A stretch of 64,000 nt of DNA from Pseudomonas sp. Z8(2022) (GCF_025837155.1 NZ_CP107549.1:1054001-1118000), one strand, 5' to 3'; shown: positions 39,444 through 51,332, numbered from the stretch's first letter. Translations and numbers: made by a program. The notes: a model not told the origin generated them from the letters alone.

Positions 39444-41021
39444 ATGGCCCACGACATTCACGCCCACCGCATCCTCATTCTGGACTTCGGTTCCCAGTAC
39501 ACCCAACTGATCGCCCGCCGTGTGCGCGAGATCGGCGTCTATTGCGAACTGCACCCCTGGGACATGAGCGACGAGGACATCCGCGCCTTCGCTCCGCGCG
39601 GCATCATCCTTGCCGGCGGTCCGGAATCGGTGCACGAAGAGGGCAGCCCGCGTGCCCCGCAAGCCGTGTTCGACCTTGGCGTGCCGGTACTGGGGATCTG
39701 CTACGGCATGCAGACCATGGCCGAGCAGCTCGGCGGCAAGGTCGAAGGTTCCGATCTGCGTGAATTCGGCTATGCCCGTGTCGACGTGGTCGGCAAGAGC
39801 GAACTGCTGGCCGGCATCGAAGACCATGTCGATGCCGATGGCGTGTTCGGTCTCGATGTCTGGATGAGTCACGGCGACAAGGTCACCCGTCTGCCGGAAG
39901 GCTTCCACATCCTTGCCAGTACCCCGAGCTGCCCGATTGCCGCCATGTGCGACGACTCCCGCCACTACTACGGCGTGCAGTTCCACCCGGAAGTGACTCA
40001 CACCAAGCAGGGTGGGCGCATCCTGTCGCGCTTCGTGCTGGAAATCAGCGGCTGCGAAGCCCTATGGACCCCGGCCAACATCGTCGAAGACGCCGTTGCC
40101 GCCGTGCGTGCCCAGGTCGGCGACGCCAACGTGCTGCTCGGCCTGTCCGGTGGCGTGGACTCCTCGGTGGTTGCGGCGCTGCTGCACAAGGCCATTGGCG
40201 ATCAGCTGACCTGCGTGTTCGTCGACAACGGCCTGCTGCGTCTGCACGAAGGTGACCAGGTGATGGCCATGTTCGCCGAGAACATGGGCGTCAAGGTGAT
40301 CCGCGCCAACGCCGAGGAGCAGTTCCTCTCCAACCTGGCTGGCGAAGCCGACCCGGAGAAGAAGCGCAAGATCATCGGCCGCACCTTCATCGACGTGTTC
40401 GATGCCGAAGCCAGCAAGCTGGACAACATCAAGTTCCTCGCTCAGGGCACCATCTACCCGGACGTGATCGAGTCCGCTGGCGCCAAGAGCGGCAAGGCCC
40501 ACGTGATCAAGAGCCACCACAACGTCGGTGGCCTGCCGGAGGAAATGAACCTCAAGCTGGTCGAGCCGCTGCGTGAACTGTTCAAGGACGAAGTGCGCAA
40601 GATCGGCCTGGAGCTCGGTCTGCCCTACGACATGGTCTACCGCCACCCGTTCCCGGGTCCGGGTCTGGGCGTGCGCATCCTTGGTGAGGTGAAGAAGGAA
40701 TACGCCGACCTGCTGCGTCGTGCCGACCACATCTTCATCGAGGAACTGCGCAAGGCCGACTGGTACCACAAGACCAGCCAGGCCTTCGTGGTGTTCCAGC
40801 CGGTGAAGTCGGTTGGCGTGGTTGGTGATGGTCGTCGCTACGCCTGGGTCGTCGCCCTGCGTGCCGTTGAAACCGTGGACTTCATGACCGCACGCTGGGC
40901 GCACCTGCCCTACGAGCTGCTGGAGACCGTCAGCGGCCGCATCATCAATGAGATCGAAGGCATCTCCCGCGTTACCTACGACGTGTCGAGCAAGCCGCCA
41001 GCGACCATCGAGTGGGAGTGA
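39444..41021 (+). CDS. guaA: GMP synthase (glutamine-hydrolysing)
   Basis: Converts XMP to GMP using glutamine and ATP. 525 residues: class I glutamine amidotransferase domain (about 8-200, catalytic C86 in GICYGMQ, with H and E in FHPEVTHT), ATP pyrophosphatase domain with PP-loop LSGGVDSSV (about 230), and the C-terminal dimerisation domain. ATG 39444 follows a GAGAGAC site; the longer open frame into guaB is not coding. Confidence 0.98.
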   Translation: MAHDIHAHRILILDFGSQYTQLIARRVREIGVYCELHPWDMSDEDIRAFAPRGIILAGGPESVHEEGSPRAPQAVFDLGVPVLGICYGMQTMAEQLGGKVEGSDLREFGYARVDVVGKSELLAGIEDHVDADGVFGLDVWMSHGDKVTRLPEGFHILASTPSCPIAAMCDDSRHYYGVQFHPEVTHTKQGGRILSRFVLEISGCEALWTPANIVEDAVAAVRAQVGDANVLLGLSGGVDSSVVAALLHKAIGDQLTCVFVDNGLLRLHEGDQVMAMFAENMGVKVIRANAEEQFLSNLAGEADPEKKRKIIGRTFIDVFDAEASKLDNIKFLAQGTIYPDVIESAGAKSGKAHVIKSHHNVGGLPEEMNLKLVEPLRELFKDEVRKIGLELGLPYDMVYRHPFPGPGLGVRILGEVKKEYADLLRRADHIFIEELRKADWYHKTSQAFVVFQPVKSVGVVGDGRRYAWVVALRAVETVDFMTARWAHLPYELLETVSGRIINEIEGISRVTYDVSSKPPATIEWE

Positions 41022-41034
41022 TCCCGCAGCGCTG

Positions 41035-41068
41035 CATGAAAAAACCGGCCTAGGCCGGTTTTTTCATG
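41035..41068. terminator. Perfectly palindromic bidirectional terminator (guaA / frameshifted gene)
   Basis: A 34-bp perfect palindrome centred on GGCCTAGGCC with A6 and T6 arms (CATGAAAAAACCGGCC and its complement). It lies 13 bp after guaA and 11 bp after the proposed true end of the reverse-strand gene, serving both. Confidence 0.93.
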
Positions 41069-41079
41069 CCTGCCTGCTT

Positions 41080-41596
41080 TCAGCCTTGCAGCAGAGACAG
41101 CGTGCCTGTGAGTGTGAACATGCTCAGGCTTAGAAAAGCGATCAGCAGCAGGCGTCTGTCCTGACGAATCTGGCTGGTGAGGATCGCCTTGCGCTGCTGC
41201 CAGTCTGGCAATGGTAATCCAGCGATCTTCCAGTAACTGGCGCCAATCCTCATCGCTCAGCCAGCAGGCGACATGATGCGCGGGCAGGTCCAGTGCGGGG
41301 AATAGCTCCTCGCATGTCAGCGGTCCCAGGGATATCTGAAAGCGCTGCCCATGGCGTTCGCAATCTAGCTCCAGGCGCACTTGTGGGCGGGTGTCCTTAA
41401 CGTCGAGGTCCTCGGGGTCGGGTGTGAAAATTTCATAAGCGGTAATTTGCGCCGTACCAGGGCGTAGTAGCGCCCGGCGGATTTTTTCCCAAAGCAGCCG
41501 CACGAGTTTGTAGCTGCCCCAGGCGGAGAAGGCGAAAAGCAGCAGGCTGACCAGCCACAGCAGGGCGCAGAGCAGGATGATGAGTGCGATTGCCAT
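41080..41596 (-). pseudogene. Small membrane protein gene with probable 1-base frameshift
   Basis: From ATG 41594-41596 the first part is protein-like: an N-terminal membrane helix (LIILLCALLWLVSLLLFAF), a basic stretch and a soluble region ending CWLSDEDWRQ. Continued in frame it runs through the guaA terminator into guaA. In the next frame the sequence continues GLPLPDWQQRKAILTSQ, a hydrophobic helix LLLIAFLSLSMFTL, and stops at 41080-41082, just before the terminator. One extra base near 41235 would explain this; the corrected product is about 171 residues. It is either a real mutation or a sequencing error. Family unknown. Confidence 0.65.
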
Positions 41597-42192
41597 CAGT
41601 ACCCTGCCAGCACCATCGGCGCGGTTTCCCAGATCATGTAGCCCATGATCATCAGCATGATCGCGGCGAAGGGCGATGCGGCGTCCGGTGATTCAGGGGT
41701 GGCATCGGCCGGGTTCGCCTTGGGAACGTAGAGCAGAAAGGTTCCTGCCTGCTGGTTGAGCTCGACATGCTTCTGGTTGAGTACGAGATGTTCCACTTCG
41801 TAGGTGCGCTGTTCGTACTCGTAATGCAAGCGATAGATGGGCTTGAGGGTGACCATCGTGGTTTTGCCAATGCTGATGCGTGCGTTGACGAACTTCTGAT
41901 CGATGATCGCCGCTTTTACGATGTCGTGCGGACGACTCAACCGGTAGCAATCATTCCAGATCATTTCCCCAAGCCCAGCCATGAGTCCGATCCACATGAG
42001 CAGGACCCAGGGGATTATCGCGACCATCATGATGACCAGGGGGGCTCGAAGAAGAAACTGTCCATGTTCGGGTGAGCATTCCTGTGAATTGCCCGGCGAT
42101 TCTAAACCGGTCGGTGGCTCCCCATCTGAGCGATGTCTCGCACTGGTCGCCGCGGCAATTTGTCTTGCCTGGATGCTCGTCGGGCTGTCCAT
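41596..42192 (-). CDS. DUF3592-like membrane protein
   Basis: 198 residues from ATG 42190-42192 (a TTG at 42213 is also in frame). A polar N-terminus, a hydrophobic helix (MMVAIIPWVLLMWIGLMAGL), a soluble domain with IYRLHYEYEQRTYEVEH and TFLLYVPKANPADATPES, and a C-terminal helix. The pattern of a beta-rich domain between helices ending in a Pro-x-x-Pro-like yPknP segment is typical of DUF3592. Function unknown. Its stop shares a base with the start of the next gene (TGATG), so the two are coupled. Confidence 0.72.
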   Translation of the reverse strand: MDSPTSIQARQIAAATSARHRSDGEPPTGLESPGNSQECSPEHGQFLLRAPLVIMMVAIIPWVLLMWIGLMAGLGEMIWNDCYRLSRPHDIVKAAIIDQKFVNARISIGKTTMVTLKPIYRLHYEYEQRTYEVEHLVLNQKHVELNQQAGTFLLYVPKANPADATPESPDAASPFAAIMLMIMGYMIWETAPMVLAGY

Positions 42193-42240
42193 GAAAATGA
42201 GAAGATACCTCAATTGGGTTGCGAACTGCCGAGGATGAAG

Positions 42241-43611
42241 ATGTCATTTACCCGCAGACAGGTGCTGGCCGGTCTGGCTGGCCTGGGTGTAGCCGGGCTG
42301 GGCGTTGGGGGTGTGCGTTACTGGCTGGGACGTCCGGAGAATATCGCCAGCCACGACTACGAGCTGATCGCCGCGCCGCTGGATCTGGAGCTGGTGCCCG
42401 GGCATATGACGGCGGCCTGGGCCTATGGCGGCCAGGCTCCGGGGTTGGAGTTGCGCTGCCGCCAGGGCGAGCGGCTACGGGTACGCTTTATCAATCGGCT
42501 CGAGGTCGATACCACCATCCACTGGCACGGCATCCGTCTGCCCCTGGAGATGGATGGTGTCCCCTATGTTTCGCAACTGCCGGTCAAACCGGGCGAGTAC
42601 TTCGACTACGACTTCATCTGCCACGACGCCGGCAGCTTCTGGTACCACCCGCATACCGCCAGCGCCGAGCAACTGGGGCGCGGCCTGGTCGGGCCGCTGA
42701 TCGTCGAGGAGCGCGAGCCGACCGGCTTCCGTCATGAGCGCACGCTGAGCCTGAAGACCTGGCACATCGACGAGCAGGGCGCCTTCACCGAGTTTCTGGT
42801 GCCGCGTCTGGCGGCGCGCGAAGGTACGCGCGGACGACTGACCACCATCAACGGCGAGCCCAACCCGACCTTGGAACTGCCGGCAGGGCAGGTGGTGCGA
42901 CTGCGCCTGATCAATGTCGACAACACCATCACCTACCGCCTCAACCTGCCGGGCGGCAATGCGCGCATCTATGCGCTGGATGGCAATCCGGTGCAGCCGC
43001 GGCCGCTGGGCAAGGAGTACTGGCTGGGGCCGGGCATGCGCATCGACCTGGCGCTGAAGGTGCCTGCAGTCGGCAAGGAGCTGTCGCTACGCAATGGTCC
43101 GCTGCGCCTGGCGACCCTGAAGGGTGTTGCCAATGACGAAGTCGCAGGGGACTGGCCGCCACCGCTGCCGGCCAACCCGATTGCCGAACCGGATCCGGCG
43201 CGCGCCGAGACACTGCGTTTCAACTTCGAGTGGGCGGCAGTGCTGTCCGGCGATGTCGAGCGTGGCGGCAGCTACAAGTACTGGCAGATCAACGGACAGG
43301 CCTGGGACATCAACGACAGGACCTGTGCCGATCGCCCGATCGCGACGCTGAAGAAGGACGGCCACTACGTTTTCGTGCTGCGCAACATGGCGCAGTACCA
43401 GCACCCCATCCATCTGCACGGCATGACCTTCAAGGTGCTGGGTTCTGATCGGCGCAAGATCATCCCCTATTTCACCGATACCTATCTGCTGGGCAAGAAC
43501 GAGACCGCGCGCATCGCCTTCGTCGCCGATAATCCCGGTGTGTGGATGTTCCATTGTCACGTGATCGACCATATGGAAACGGGGCTGATGGCGGCGATCG
43601 AAGTGGTGTAG
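42241..43611 (+). CDS. cumA: Tat-exported multicopper oxidase (CumA-like)
   Basis: 456 residues with a twin-arginine signal (SFTRRQVLAGLAGLGVAGLG). All four copper-binding motifs are present: HWHG, WYHPH, HPIHLHG and HCHVIDHMETGLM (the last giving the type 1 site with axial Met). The layout is three cupredoxin domains. Homologues include CumA, linked to Mn(II) oxidation in Pseudomonas, and CopA-type oxidases; substrate is not proven here, and no Met-rich copper loop is obvious. ATG 42241 is preferred over 42235 because GAGG at 42231 is then well spaced. Confidence 0.85.
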   Translation: MSFTRRQVLAGLAGLGVAGLGVGGVRYWLGRPENIASHDYELIAAPLDLELVPGHMTAAWAYGGQAPGLELRCRQGERLRVRFINRLEVDTTIHWHGIRLPLEMDGVPYVSQLPVKPGEYFDYDFICHDAGSFWYHPHTASAEQLGRGLVGPLIVEEREPTGFRHERTLSLKTWHIDEQGAFTEFLVPRLAAREGTRGRLTTINGEPNPTLELPAGQVVRLRLINVDNTITYRLNLPGGNARIYALDGNPVQPRPLGKEYWLGPGMRIDLALKVPAVGKELSLRNGPLRLATLKGVANDEVAGDWPPPLPANPIAEPDPARAETLRFNFEWAAVLSGDVERGGSYKYWQINGQAWDINDRTCADRPIATLKKDGHYVFVLRNMAQYQHPIHLHGMTFKVLGSDRRKIIPYFTDTYLLGKNETARIAFVADNPGVWMFHCHVIDHMETGLMAAIEVV

Positions 43612-43729
43612 TGCATTGTCCGTGGGCGAACTACCGATAGAAGCTTGATCCAATTGCTCGACAGCGGAAAAGCTTTTACTAGTCTGTTTCAGTAGGGCGT
43701 TTCGCCCATGCTTCCAGGAAGGGGGACTC

Positions 43730-44482
43730 ATGAAGGATATGCACTTAATTTCCGCCGCGCTGCTGCTCGGTGTCGCGGGCCTGTCAACTGCAGAAGCGAG
43801 TTCAATGAACGAGCATTCGGCAGCCCACGACTGGTCGGGCGCGTATCTCGGCTTTCACCTCGGCTACGGCTGGGGAGGAGCTGATTTCAAAGACGGTACC
43901 TACAACGGAGGAGTGGCTCCCTTTCCCGTGGTTAATTGGGATGCAGACGCCAACGGCGCTCTGATGGGGCTTTAGGCAGGCTACAACTGGCAGCGCGGCA
44001 GCCTTGTCTGGGGCTTGGAAGGCGAAGTCGGCTACCTCGATATCGATGAACGCAAACTCCAGCCTGGACTCGATCCGTTTGGCGATCCGTACGATGCCAG
44101 TGGCACGGTCGACAGCGACTGGTATGCGGGCCTCGGCATTCGAGTCGGGTATGCATTGGAGCGCACACTTCTCTACGCAAAGCTGGGTGGGGTCTACTCC
44201 AGAGCAGAGGTCGGCTTCATCGACCAGTGCATCACGGGTTCCTGCGGCACTGGGCTCATCGACATTTCGCAGCGTGTCGGCTGGGGTTACCAGCTCGGGG
44301 CTGGTCTTGAGTATGCGCTGGCGGAGAGTTGGACGGTCAAGGCCGAGTACACCTACATGGATTTCGGCAGTACGACCATTCGCGGAACGGCGGAAGGTGT
44401 CGGTTATGCAGGCCGCTCGTTCAAGGTCGATGCCGATCTGGCGCTGCACTCACTCAAGGTGGGGATGAACTACCGGTTCTGA
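43730..44482 (+). pseudogene. Outer membrane beta-barrel protein gene interrupted by an amber codon
   Basis: A 250-codon frame with signal peptide (LISAALLLGVAGLSTAEA), DWSGAYLGFHLGYGWGG strand typical of Omp25/OMP_b-brl porin-like proteins, and a C-terminal KVGMNYRF ending in Phe, the BAM recognition signature. A single TAG at 43973-43975 (between GALMGL and AGYNWQRGS) breaks it after residue 81; homologues usually have Gln there, so CAG to TAG is likely. Everything else is intact, pointing to a recent nonsense mutation or an error. Confidence 0.75.
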
Positions 44483-44501
44483 CTGCCTTATCTGCATTTG
44501 C

Positions 44502-44533
44502 CGTTACTGACCCGGCAGGCCGGGTCGGTAACG
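44502..44533. other. Inverted repeat downstream of the barrel gene
   Basis: CGTTACTGACCCGG and CCGGGTCGGTAACG form a stem of about 13-14 bp with one mismatch and a 4-base loop. No T run; might act as a weak terminator or stability element. Confidence 0.45.
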
Positions 44534-44673
44534 CGCAGTCGCTGCCATTTCGGCGCAGGCGTGCATGACAGCACCGCTGTCGCCATCCAATTTGTGTAGC
44601 CGGGTAAGCTCGAAAAGTCCTGCGAGCGTTTGTAAACTCTGCGCGCTCCGAATGCCTGCCTGGATAGCGTGCA

Positions 44674-45150
44674 ATGAAAACACCGCAGATCATCGACCGC
44701 TCGCGTGACGAGCATTTCATGCGTCTGGCGCTGACGCAGGCGCGCCTGGGCTCCGAGCAGGGTGAAGTGCCGGTCGGTGCCGTGCTGGTACAGGACGGCG
44801 AAGTAGTGGGCCAGGGCTTCAACTGCCCGATCCTGCGTCACGACCCCAGCGCTCATGCCGAAATGGTGGCGATACGCGCAGCGGCGCAAAGTGTGCAGAA
44901 TTATCGACTGCCCGGCAGCACTCTGTATGTCACGCTGGAGCCCTGCAGCATGTGCGCCGGCCTGATCGTGCATGCCCGCATCGCCCGTGTGGTGTTCGCG
45001 GCTACTGAGCCGCGTGCAGGCATAGCGATCAGCCAGGGGCAGTTCTTCGATCAGCATTTTCTCAACCATCGCGTGCTGGTGGAGGGGGGATTGCTGGCCG
45101 AGGAGAGTGGGGCGCTGCTGAAAGAATTCTTCAAGGCTCGGCGCGGCTGA
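44674..45150 (+). CDS. tadA: tRNA-specific adenosine deaminase TadA
   Basis: Makes inosine at wobble position 34 of tRNA-Arg(ACG). 158 residues; the zinc and catalytic residues H61-A-E63 and P-C91-x2-C94 are intact (PSAHAEMVAIRAA, LEPCSMCAG). The guaA-tadA-mltF-purL neighbourhood is normal for Pseudomonas. Confidence 0.96.
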   Translation: MKTPQIIDRSRDEHFMRLALTQARLGSEQGEVPVGAVLVQDGEVVGQGFNCPILRHDPSAHAEMVAIRAAAQSVQNYRLPGSTLYVTLEPCSMCAGLIVHARIARVVFAATEPRAGIAISQGQFFDQHFLNHRVLVEGGLLAEESGALLKEFFKARRG

Positions 45151-45172
45151 GCGTCTTTAACAGGGAACGATC

Positions 45173-45640
45173 ATGAATAAAGGAATGCTGAGCCTGCTGG
45201 CACTGTTGTTTTCTCCGGTGGTCGCTGCGCAGCCCGAGGTGTATCTGGTTGCCAGCGTGCAATTGGGTGGCTCCAACCTCGCGCAGAGCATTTTTCTGCA
45301 CGAGCCGCAGATCACCACGCTGGAGGAGTGCCAGGAGGCCGTGCGTGTGGGGCAGCGTGATCGCGACTGGCAGCGCTATCACCACATCTTCATGCGGGAT
45401 CGTTTTCAGGGGTTCACCGGCCATCTGGATTACCGCTGCGTGTTCAGTGCTCAGCGTTTCAGTGGCTGGAATGATCGCGCGCGCTATAACCAGCCTTACC
45501 TGATCAGCATCGATGAGCAGGCCAACCTGCAGGTCGAACGGGTATCCAGTCAGGCGCAGTGCGCCACGCGTTTGAAAGCGCTGCCTGCGGCGCGCCAGGC
45601 CATCAGTCGCTGTGCGGCGGGTAATCAGCTCTTGCTGTAG
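45173..45640 (+). CDS. Secreted protein of unknown function
   Basis: 155 residues. The N-terminus MNKGMLSLLALLFSPVVAA is a clear signal peptide cut before QPEVYL. The mature part has four cysteines (around residues 53, 84, 125, 146) that could form two disulfides, consistent with a periplasmic protein. An AGGGA site precedes the ATG. It is 22 bp from tadA, probably in the same transcript, and convergent with mltF with a 4-bp gap. No family recognised. Confidence 0.75.
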   Translation: MNKGMLSLLALLFSPVVAAQPEVYLVASVQLGGSNLAQSIFLHEPQITTLEECQEAVRVGQRDRDWQRYHHIFMRDRFQGFTGHLDYRCVFSAQRFSGWNDRARYNQPYLISIDEQANLQVERVSSQAQCATRLKALPAARQAISRCAAGNQLLL

Positions 45641-45644
45641 GCAG

Positions 45645-47198
<1,554 letters not shown>

Positions 47199-47276
47199 CT
47201 ACAGGTGCCGCAGGCCGCCACTTTAGGGTAGAATGCCCGGCCTCCAGCACACCCCTTCCCAGAGGCTGTTCCGACG

Positions 47277-50200
47277 ATGTTGATCCTGCGCGGCGCTCCC
47301 GCCCTTTCCGCTTTCCGCCATGGCAAATTGCTTGAGCAACTGACCAGCAAGGTGCCGGCCGTGACCGGGCTGTACGCCGAGTTCGCGCATTTCGCCGACG
47401 TGACAGGCGTGCTCAGTGCCGATGAGGAACAAGTGCTGGCGCGATTGCTCAAGTACGGCCCGAGTGTGCCGGTGCAGGAGCCCAGCGGCAAACTGTTCCT
47501 GACCATTCCGCGTTTCGGCACCATTTCACCCTGGTCGAGCAAGGCCAGCGACATCGCCCGCAACTGCGGCCTGGCCAAGATCCAGCGTCTGGAACGTGGT
47601 ATCGCCTATTACGTCAGCGGCGAATTGAGTGAGGCCGACAGTGCTGCCGTCGCCGCTCTGCTGCATGACCGCATGACCCAGCTGGTGCTGAGCAAGCTCG
47701 AAGATGCCTCCGCGCTGTTCAGCCATGCCCAGCCCAAACCGCTGACTGCCATCGACGTACTCGGTGGTGGCCGCGCCGCCCTGGAACAGGCCAACCAGGA
47801 TCTGGGTCTGGCCCTCGCCGAGGACGAGATCGACTACCTCGTGAAGAGCTTCAATGACCTGGGGCGCAATCCGCACGACATCGAACTGATGATGTTCGCC
47901 CAGGCCAACTCCGAGCACTGCCGTCACAAGATCTTCAATGCCAGCTGGGATATCGACGGCGAGAGCCAGGACAAGTCGCTGTTCGGCATGATCAAGAACA
48001 CCTACCAGATGCACAGTGAAGGCGTGCTGTCGGCATACAAGGACAACGCCTCGGTCATCGAGGGTTTCACCGCAGGACGTTTCTTCCCCAATCCTGAGAC
48101 CCGCCAATACGGCGCGGTGCAGGAGCCGGTGCACATTCTGATGAAGGTGGAGACGCACAACCACCCGACGGCCATCGCCCCCTTCCCCGGCGCCTCCACC
48201 GGCTCCGGCGGCGAGATCCGCGATGAAGGTGCCACCGGACGCGGAGCCAAGCCGAAGGCCGGTCTGACCGGTTTCTCGGTCTCCAACCTGAACATCCCCG
48301 GTTTCCTCCAGCCCTGGGAAAAGCCCTACGGCAAGCCTGAGCGCATCGTCAGCGCGCTGGACATCATGATCGAAGGCCCCCTGGGCGGCGCCGCGTTCAA
48401 CAACGAGTTCGGTCGTCCGGCGCTCAATGGCTACTTCCGTACCTTCGAGCAGGCGGTGAGCAGTCCGCGCGGTGAGGAAGTGCGCGGTTACCACAAGCCG
48501 ATCATGCTTGCCGGCGGTCTCGGCAACATCCGCGAGAACCATGTGCAGAAGGGCGAGATTTCCGTCGGCGCCAAGCTGATCGTGCTCGGCGGCCCGGCCA
48601 TGCTTATCGGTCTGGGCGGCGGCGCCGCATCGTCGATGGCCACCGGTGCCAGCTCTGCCGATCTGGACTTCGCCTCGGTGCAGCGCGAGAACCCGGAAAT
48701 GGAACGCCGTTGTCAGGAGGTCATCGACCGCTGCTGGCAGTTGGGCGAGGCCAACCCGATCAAGTTCATTCACGACGTCGGCGCCGGCGGTATCTCCAAC
48801 GCCCTGCCGGAACTGATCAATGATGGTGGTCGTGGTGGTCGTTTCGAGCTGCGCAACGTGCCCAATGACGAGCCGGGCATGGCCCCGCACGAAATCTGGT
48901 GCAACGAGTCGCAGGAGCGCTATGTGCTGTCGGTCGATGCGGCCGATTTCGAGCGTTTCCAGGCCATCTGCGAGCGCGAGCGCTGCCCCTTCGCCGTGGT
49001 CGGCGAGGCCACTGCCGAGCCGCATCTGACCGTCACCGACAGCCATTTCGACAACACTCCGGTGGACATGCCGCTGGAAGTGCTGCTGGGCAAGCCGCCG
49101 CGCATGCACCGCAGCGTCAGCCGCGAAGCGGAGCAGGGCGATGACTTCAACGCCGCCAGCGTCGATATCGAAGAAGCGCTGGGCCGTGTGCTGCGTCACC
49201 CGGCCGTGGCCAGCAAGAGCTTCCTGATCACCATCGGCGACCGCACCATCACCGGCCTTGTGGCTCGCGACCAGATGGTCGGCCCTTGGCAGGTTCCGGT
49301 GGCCGACTGCGCCGTGACTGCCACCAGCTTCGACGTCTACACCGGCGAAGCCATGGCCATGGGCGAGCGCACCCCGCTGGCGCTGCTCGACGCACCGGCA
49401 TCCGGCCGTATGGCCGTTGCTGAAACCATTACCAACCTGGCTGCTGCGCGCATCGGCAAGCTCTCCGACATCAAGCTGTCGGCCAACTGGATGGCTGCCG
49501 CCGGCCATCCGGGCGAAGACGCCCGCCTGTATGACACCGTCAAGGCCGTGGGCATGGAGCTGTGCCCGCAGCTTGGCATCACCATCCCGGTGGGCAAGGA
49601 CTCCATGTCCATGAAGACCCGCTGGCAGGACGAGGGCGTCGACAAGAGCGTGACCGCGCCGCTGTCGCTGGTGATCTCCGGCTTCGCCCCGGTGCAGGAC
49701 ATCCGCCAGACCCTGACTCCGCAGCTGCGCATGGACAAGGGCGAGACCGATCTGATCCTGATCGACCTCGGTCGCGGCCAGAATCGCATGGGCGCCTCGA
49801 TCCTGGCGCAGGTCTACGCGCAGATCGGCCAGCAGGTGCCGGACCTCGACGATGCCGAAGACCTCAAGGCATTCTTCGCCGTGATCCAGGGCCTCAACGC
49901 CGATGGCCACCTGCTGGCCTACCATGATCGCTCCGACGGTGGTTTGCTGACTACCGTGCTGGAGATGGCCTTCGCCGGCCATTGCGGCCTGGCGCTGAAC
50001 CTCGATGCGCTGGCTGACGATGTCTCCGAGCTGCCGGCCGTGCTGTTCAACGAGGAGCTGGGTGCGGTCATTCAGGTTCACCAGGACGTCACACCGGAAG
50101 TGCTGGCGCAGTTCAGCGCCGCCGGTCTGGATGACTGCGTGGCGGTGATCGGTCAGGCCGTGAACAGCGGCGACGTCAGCATCAGCTTCAACGGTGAGTC

Positions 50201-51173
50201 GGTGTTCGCTGGTGAGCGTCGTCTGTTGCAGCGCCAGTGGGCCGAGACCAGCTACCGCATTCAGCGCCTGCGCGACAACGCCCAGTGCGCCGACCAGGAA
50301 TTCGACCTGCTGCTGGAAGAGGACAACCCCGGCCTGTCGGTCAAGCTGGGTTTCGACGTCAATCAGAACATCGCCGCGCCTTACATCAAGAAAGGCGTGC
50401 GTCCGCAGGTGGCGATCCTGCGTGAGCAGGGCGTCAACGGTCAGGTGGAAATGGCCGCAGCGTTCGATCGCGCCGGCTTCTCCGCCATCGACGTGCACAT
50501 GAGTGACATCCTGGCCGGCCGCGTCAGCCTGGAAGAGTTCAAGGGCCTGGTGGCCTGCGGCGGCTTCTCCTACGGTGACGTGCTTGGCGCTGGCGAAGGC
50601 TGGGCCAAGTCGGTGCTGTTCAACGCTCGTGCGCGCGATGCCTTCCAAGGCTTCTTCGAGCGCAAGGACAGTTTCGCCCTCGGCGTGTGCAACGGCTGCC
50701 AGATGATGAGCAACCTGCATGAGCTGATTCCCGGCACCGAGTTCTGGCCGCACTTCGTGCGCAACCGCTCCGAGCAGTTCGAGGCGCGCGTGGCGATGGT
50801 GCAGGTGCAGGAATCGGCCTCGATCTTCCTGCAGGGCATGGCCGGTTCGCGTATGCCGATCGCCATTGCTCACGGTGAGGGGCATGCCGAGTTCGAAAGC
50901 GAGGAAGCACTGCTGGAGGCCGATCTGTTGGGCACCGTTGCGCTGCGCTTCGTCGACAACCATGGCAAGGTCACTGAAACCTATCCGGCCAACCCCAACG
51001 GCTCGCCGCGCGGTATCACCGGTCTGTGCAGTCGCGACGGCCGTGTGACCATCATGATGCCGCACCCGGAACGTGTGTTTCGTGCCGTGCAGAACTCCTG
51101 GCGCCCGGACGAATGGCAGGAAGACGGCGGCTGGATGCGCATGTTCCGCAACGCCCGCGTCTGGGTGGACTAA
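47277..51173 (+). CDS. purL: Phosphoribosylformylglycinamidine synthase
   Basis: 1298 residues, the large fused PurL of gammaproteobacteria (N-terminal PurS-like, two AIRS-like synthetase halves, C-terminal glutaminase). Catalyses FGAR + glutamine + ATP to FGAM in purine synthesis. Landmarks: [18 protein letters not shown] (ATP-binding half), FHDVGAGG-like [16 protein letters not shown], glutaminase Cys in [12 protein letters not shown] and PHPERVFR near the end. ATG 47277 gives [17 protein letters not shown]-like repeat follows. Confidence 0.98.
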   Translation: MLILRGAPALSAFRHGKLLEQLTSKVPAVTGLYAEFAHFADVTGVLSADEEQVLARLLKYGPSVPVQEPSGKLFLTIPRFGTISPWSSKASDIARNCGLAKIQRLERGIAYYVSGELSEADSAAVAALLHDRMTQLVLSKLEDASALFSHAQPKPLTAIDVLGGGRAALEQANQDLGLALAEDEIDYLVKSFNDLGRNPHDIELMMFAQANSEHCRHKIFNASWDIDGESQDKSLFGMIKNTYQMHSEGVLSAYKDNASVIEGFTAGRFFPNPETRQYGAVQEPVHILMKVETHNHPTAIAPFPGASTGSGGEIRDEGATGRGAKPKAGLTGFSVSNLNIPGFLQPWEKPYGKPERIVSALDIMIEGPLGGAAFNNEFGRPALNGYFRTFEQAVSSPRGEEVRGYHKPIMLAGGLGNIRENHVQKGEISVGAKLIVLGGPAMLIGLGGGAASSMATGASSADLDFASVQRENPEMERRCQEVIDRCWQLGEANPIKFIHDVGAGGISNALPELINDGGRGGRFELRNVPNDEPGMAPHEIWCNESQERYVLSVDAADFERFQAICERERCPFAVVGEATAEPHLTVTDSHFDNTPVDMPLEVLLGKPPRMHRSVSREAEQGDDFNAASVDIEEALGRVLRHPAVASKSFLITIGDRTITGLVARDQMVGPWQVPVADCAVTATSFDVYTGEAMAMGERTPLALLDAPASGRMAVAETITNLAAARIGKLSDIKLSANWMAAAGHPGEDARLYDTVKAVGMELCPQLGITIPVGKDSMSMKTRWQDEGVDKSVTAPLSLVISGFAPVQDIRQTLTPQLRMDKGETDLILIDLGRGQNRMGASILAQVYAQIGQQVPDLDDAEDLKAFFAVIQGLNADGHLLAYHDRSDGGLLTTVLEMAFAGHCGLALNLDALADDVSELPAVLFNEELGAVIQVHQDVTPEVLAQFSAAGLDDCVAVIGQAVNSGDVSISFNGESVFAGERRLLQRQWAETSYRIQRLRDNAQCADQEFDLLLEEDNPGLSVKLGFDVNQNIAAPYIKKGVRPQVAILREQGVNGQVEMAAAFDRAGFSAIDVHMSDILAGRVSLEEFKGLVACGGFSYGDVLGAGEGWAKSVLFNARARDAFQGFFERKDSFALGVCNGCQMMSNLHELIPGTEFWPHFVRNRSEQFEARVAMVQVQESASIFLQGMAGSRMPIAIAHGEGHAEFESEEALLEADLLGTVALRFVDNHGKVTETYPANPNGSPRGITGLCSRDGRVTIMMPHPERVFRAVQNSWRPDEWQEDGGWMRMFRNARVWVD

Positions 51174-51200
51174 GAGTGGCTGCGTAGCGGCCTTCTGATG

Positions 51201-51300
51201 ACCCTCTCCCATGCATGGGAGAGGGTGCCCGAAGGGCGGGAGAGGAGTGCAGGACGCGTAGCCCGGATCCAATCCGGGAAACCGTTGCCAGACCCTCTCC
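51201..51300. repeat. REP-like palindromes downstream of purL
   Basis: Two units lie in this gap. The first is a perfect 26-bp palindrome at 51201-51226 (ACCCTCTCCCATG and its complement), with a related GGGAGAGG/CCTCTCC pair (51238-51245 and 51293-51300). The second is the hairpin CCCGGATCCAATCCGGG at 51262-51278, of the GTAGCCCGGAT...ATCCGGG type that is common between Pseudomonas genes. Such repeats may stabilise mRNA or terminate transcription. Confidence 0.65.
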
Positions 51301-51332
51301 TCGGATTTCATCCGAACCACACAGGCCCAGCC

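Noticed and set aside
40976..41079. C-terminal extension of the reverse-strand gene through the guaA terminator
   Set aside because: These codons are encoded by the terminator palindrome and guaA antisense; the other frame gives a sensible end.
44015..44482. The second half of the barrel gene as a separate complete gene
   Set aside because: It is exactly in frame with the upstream half, lacks a signal peptide and ribosome site, and begins in mid-strand.
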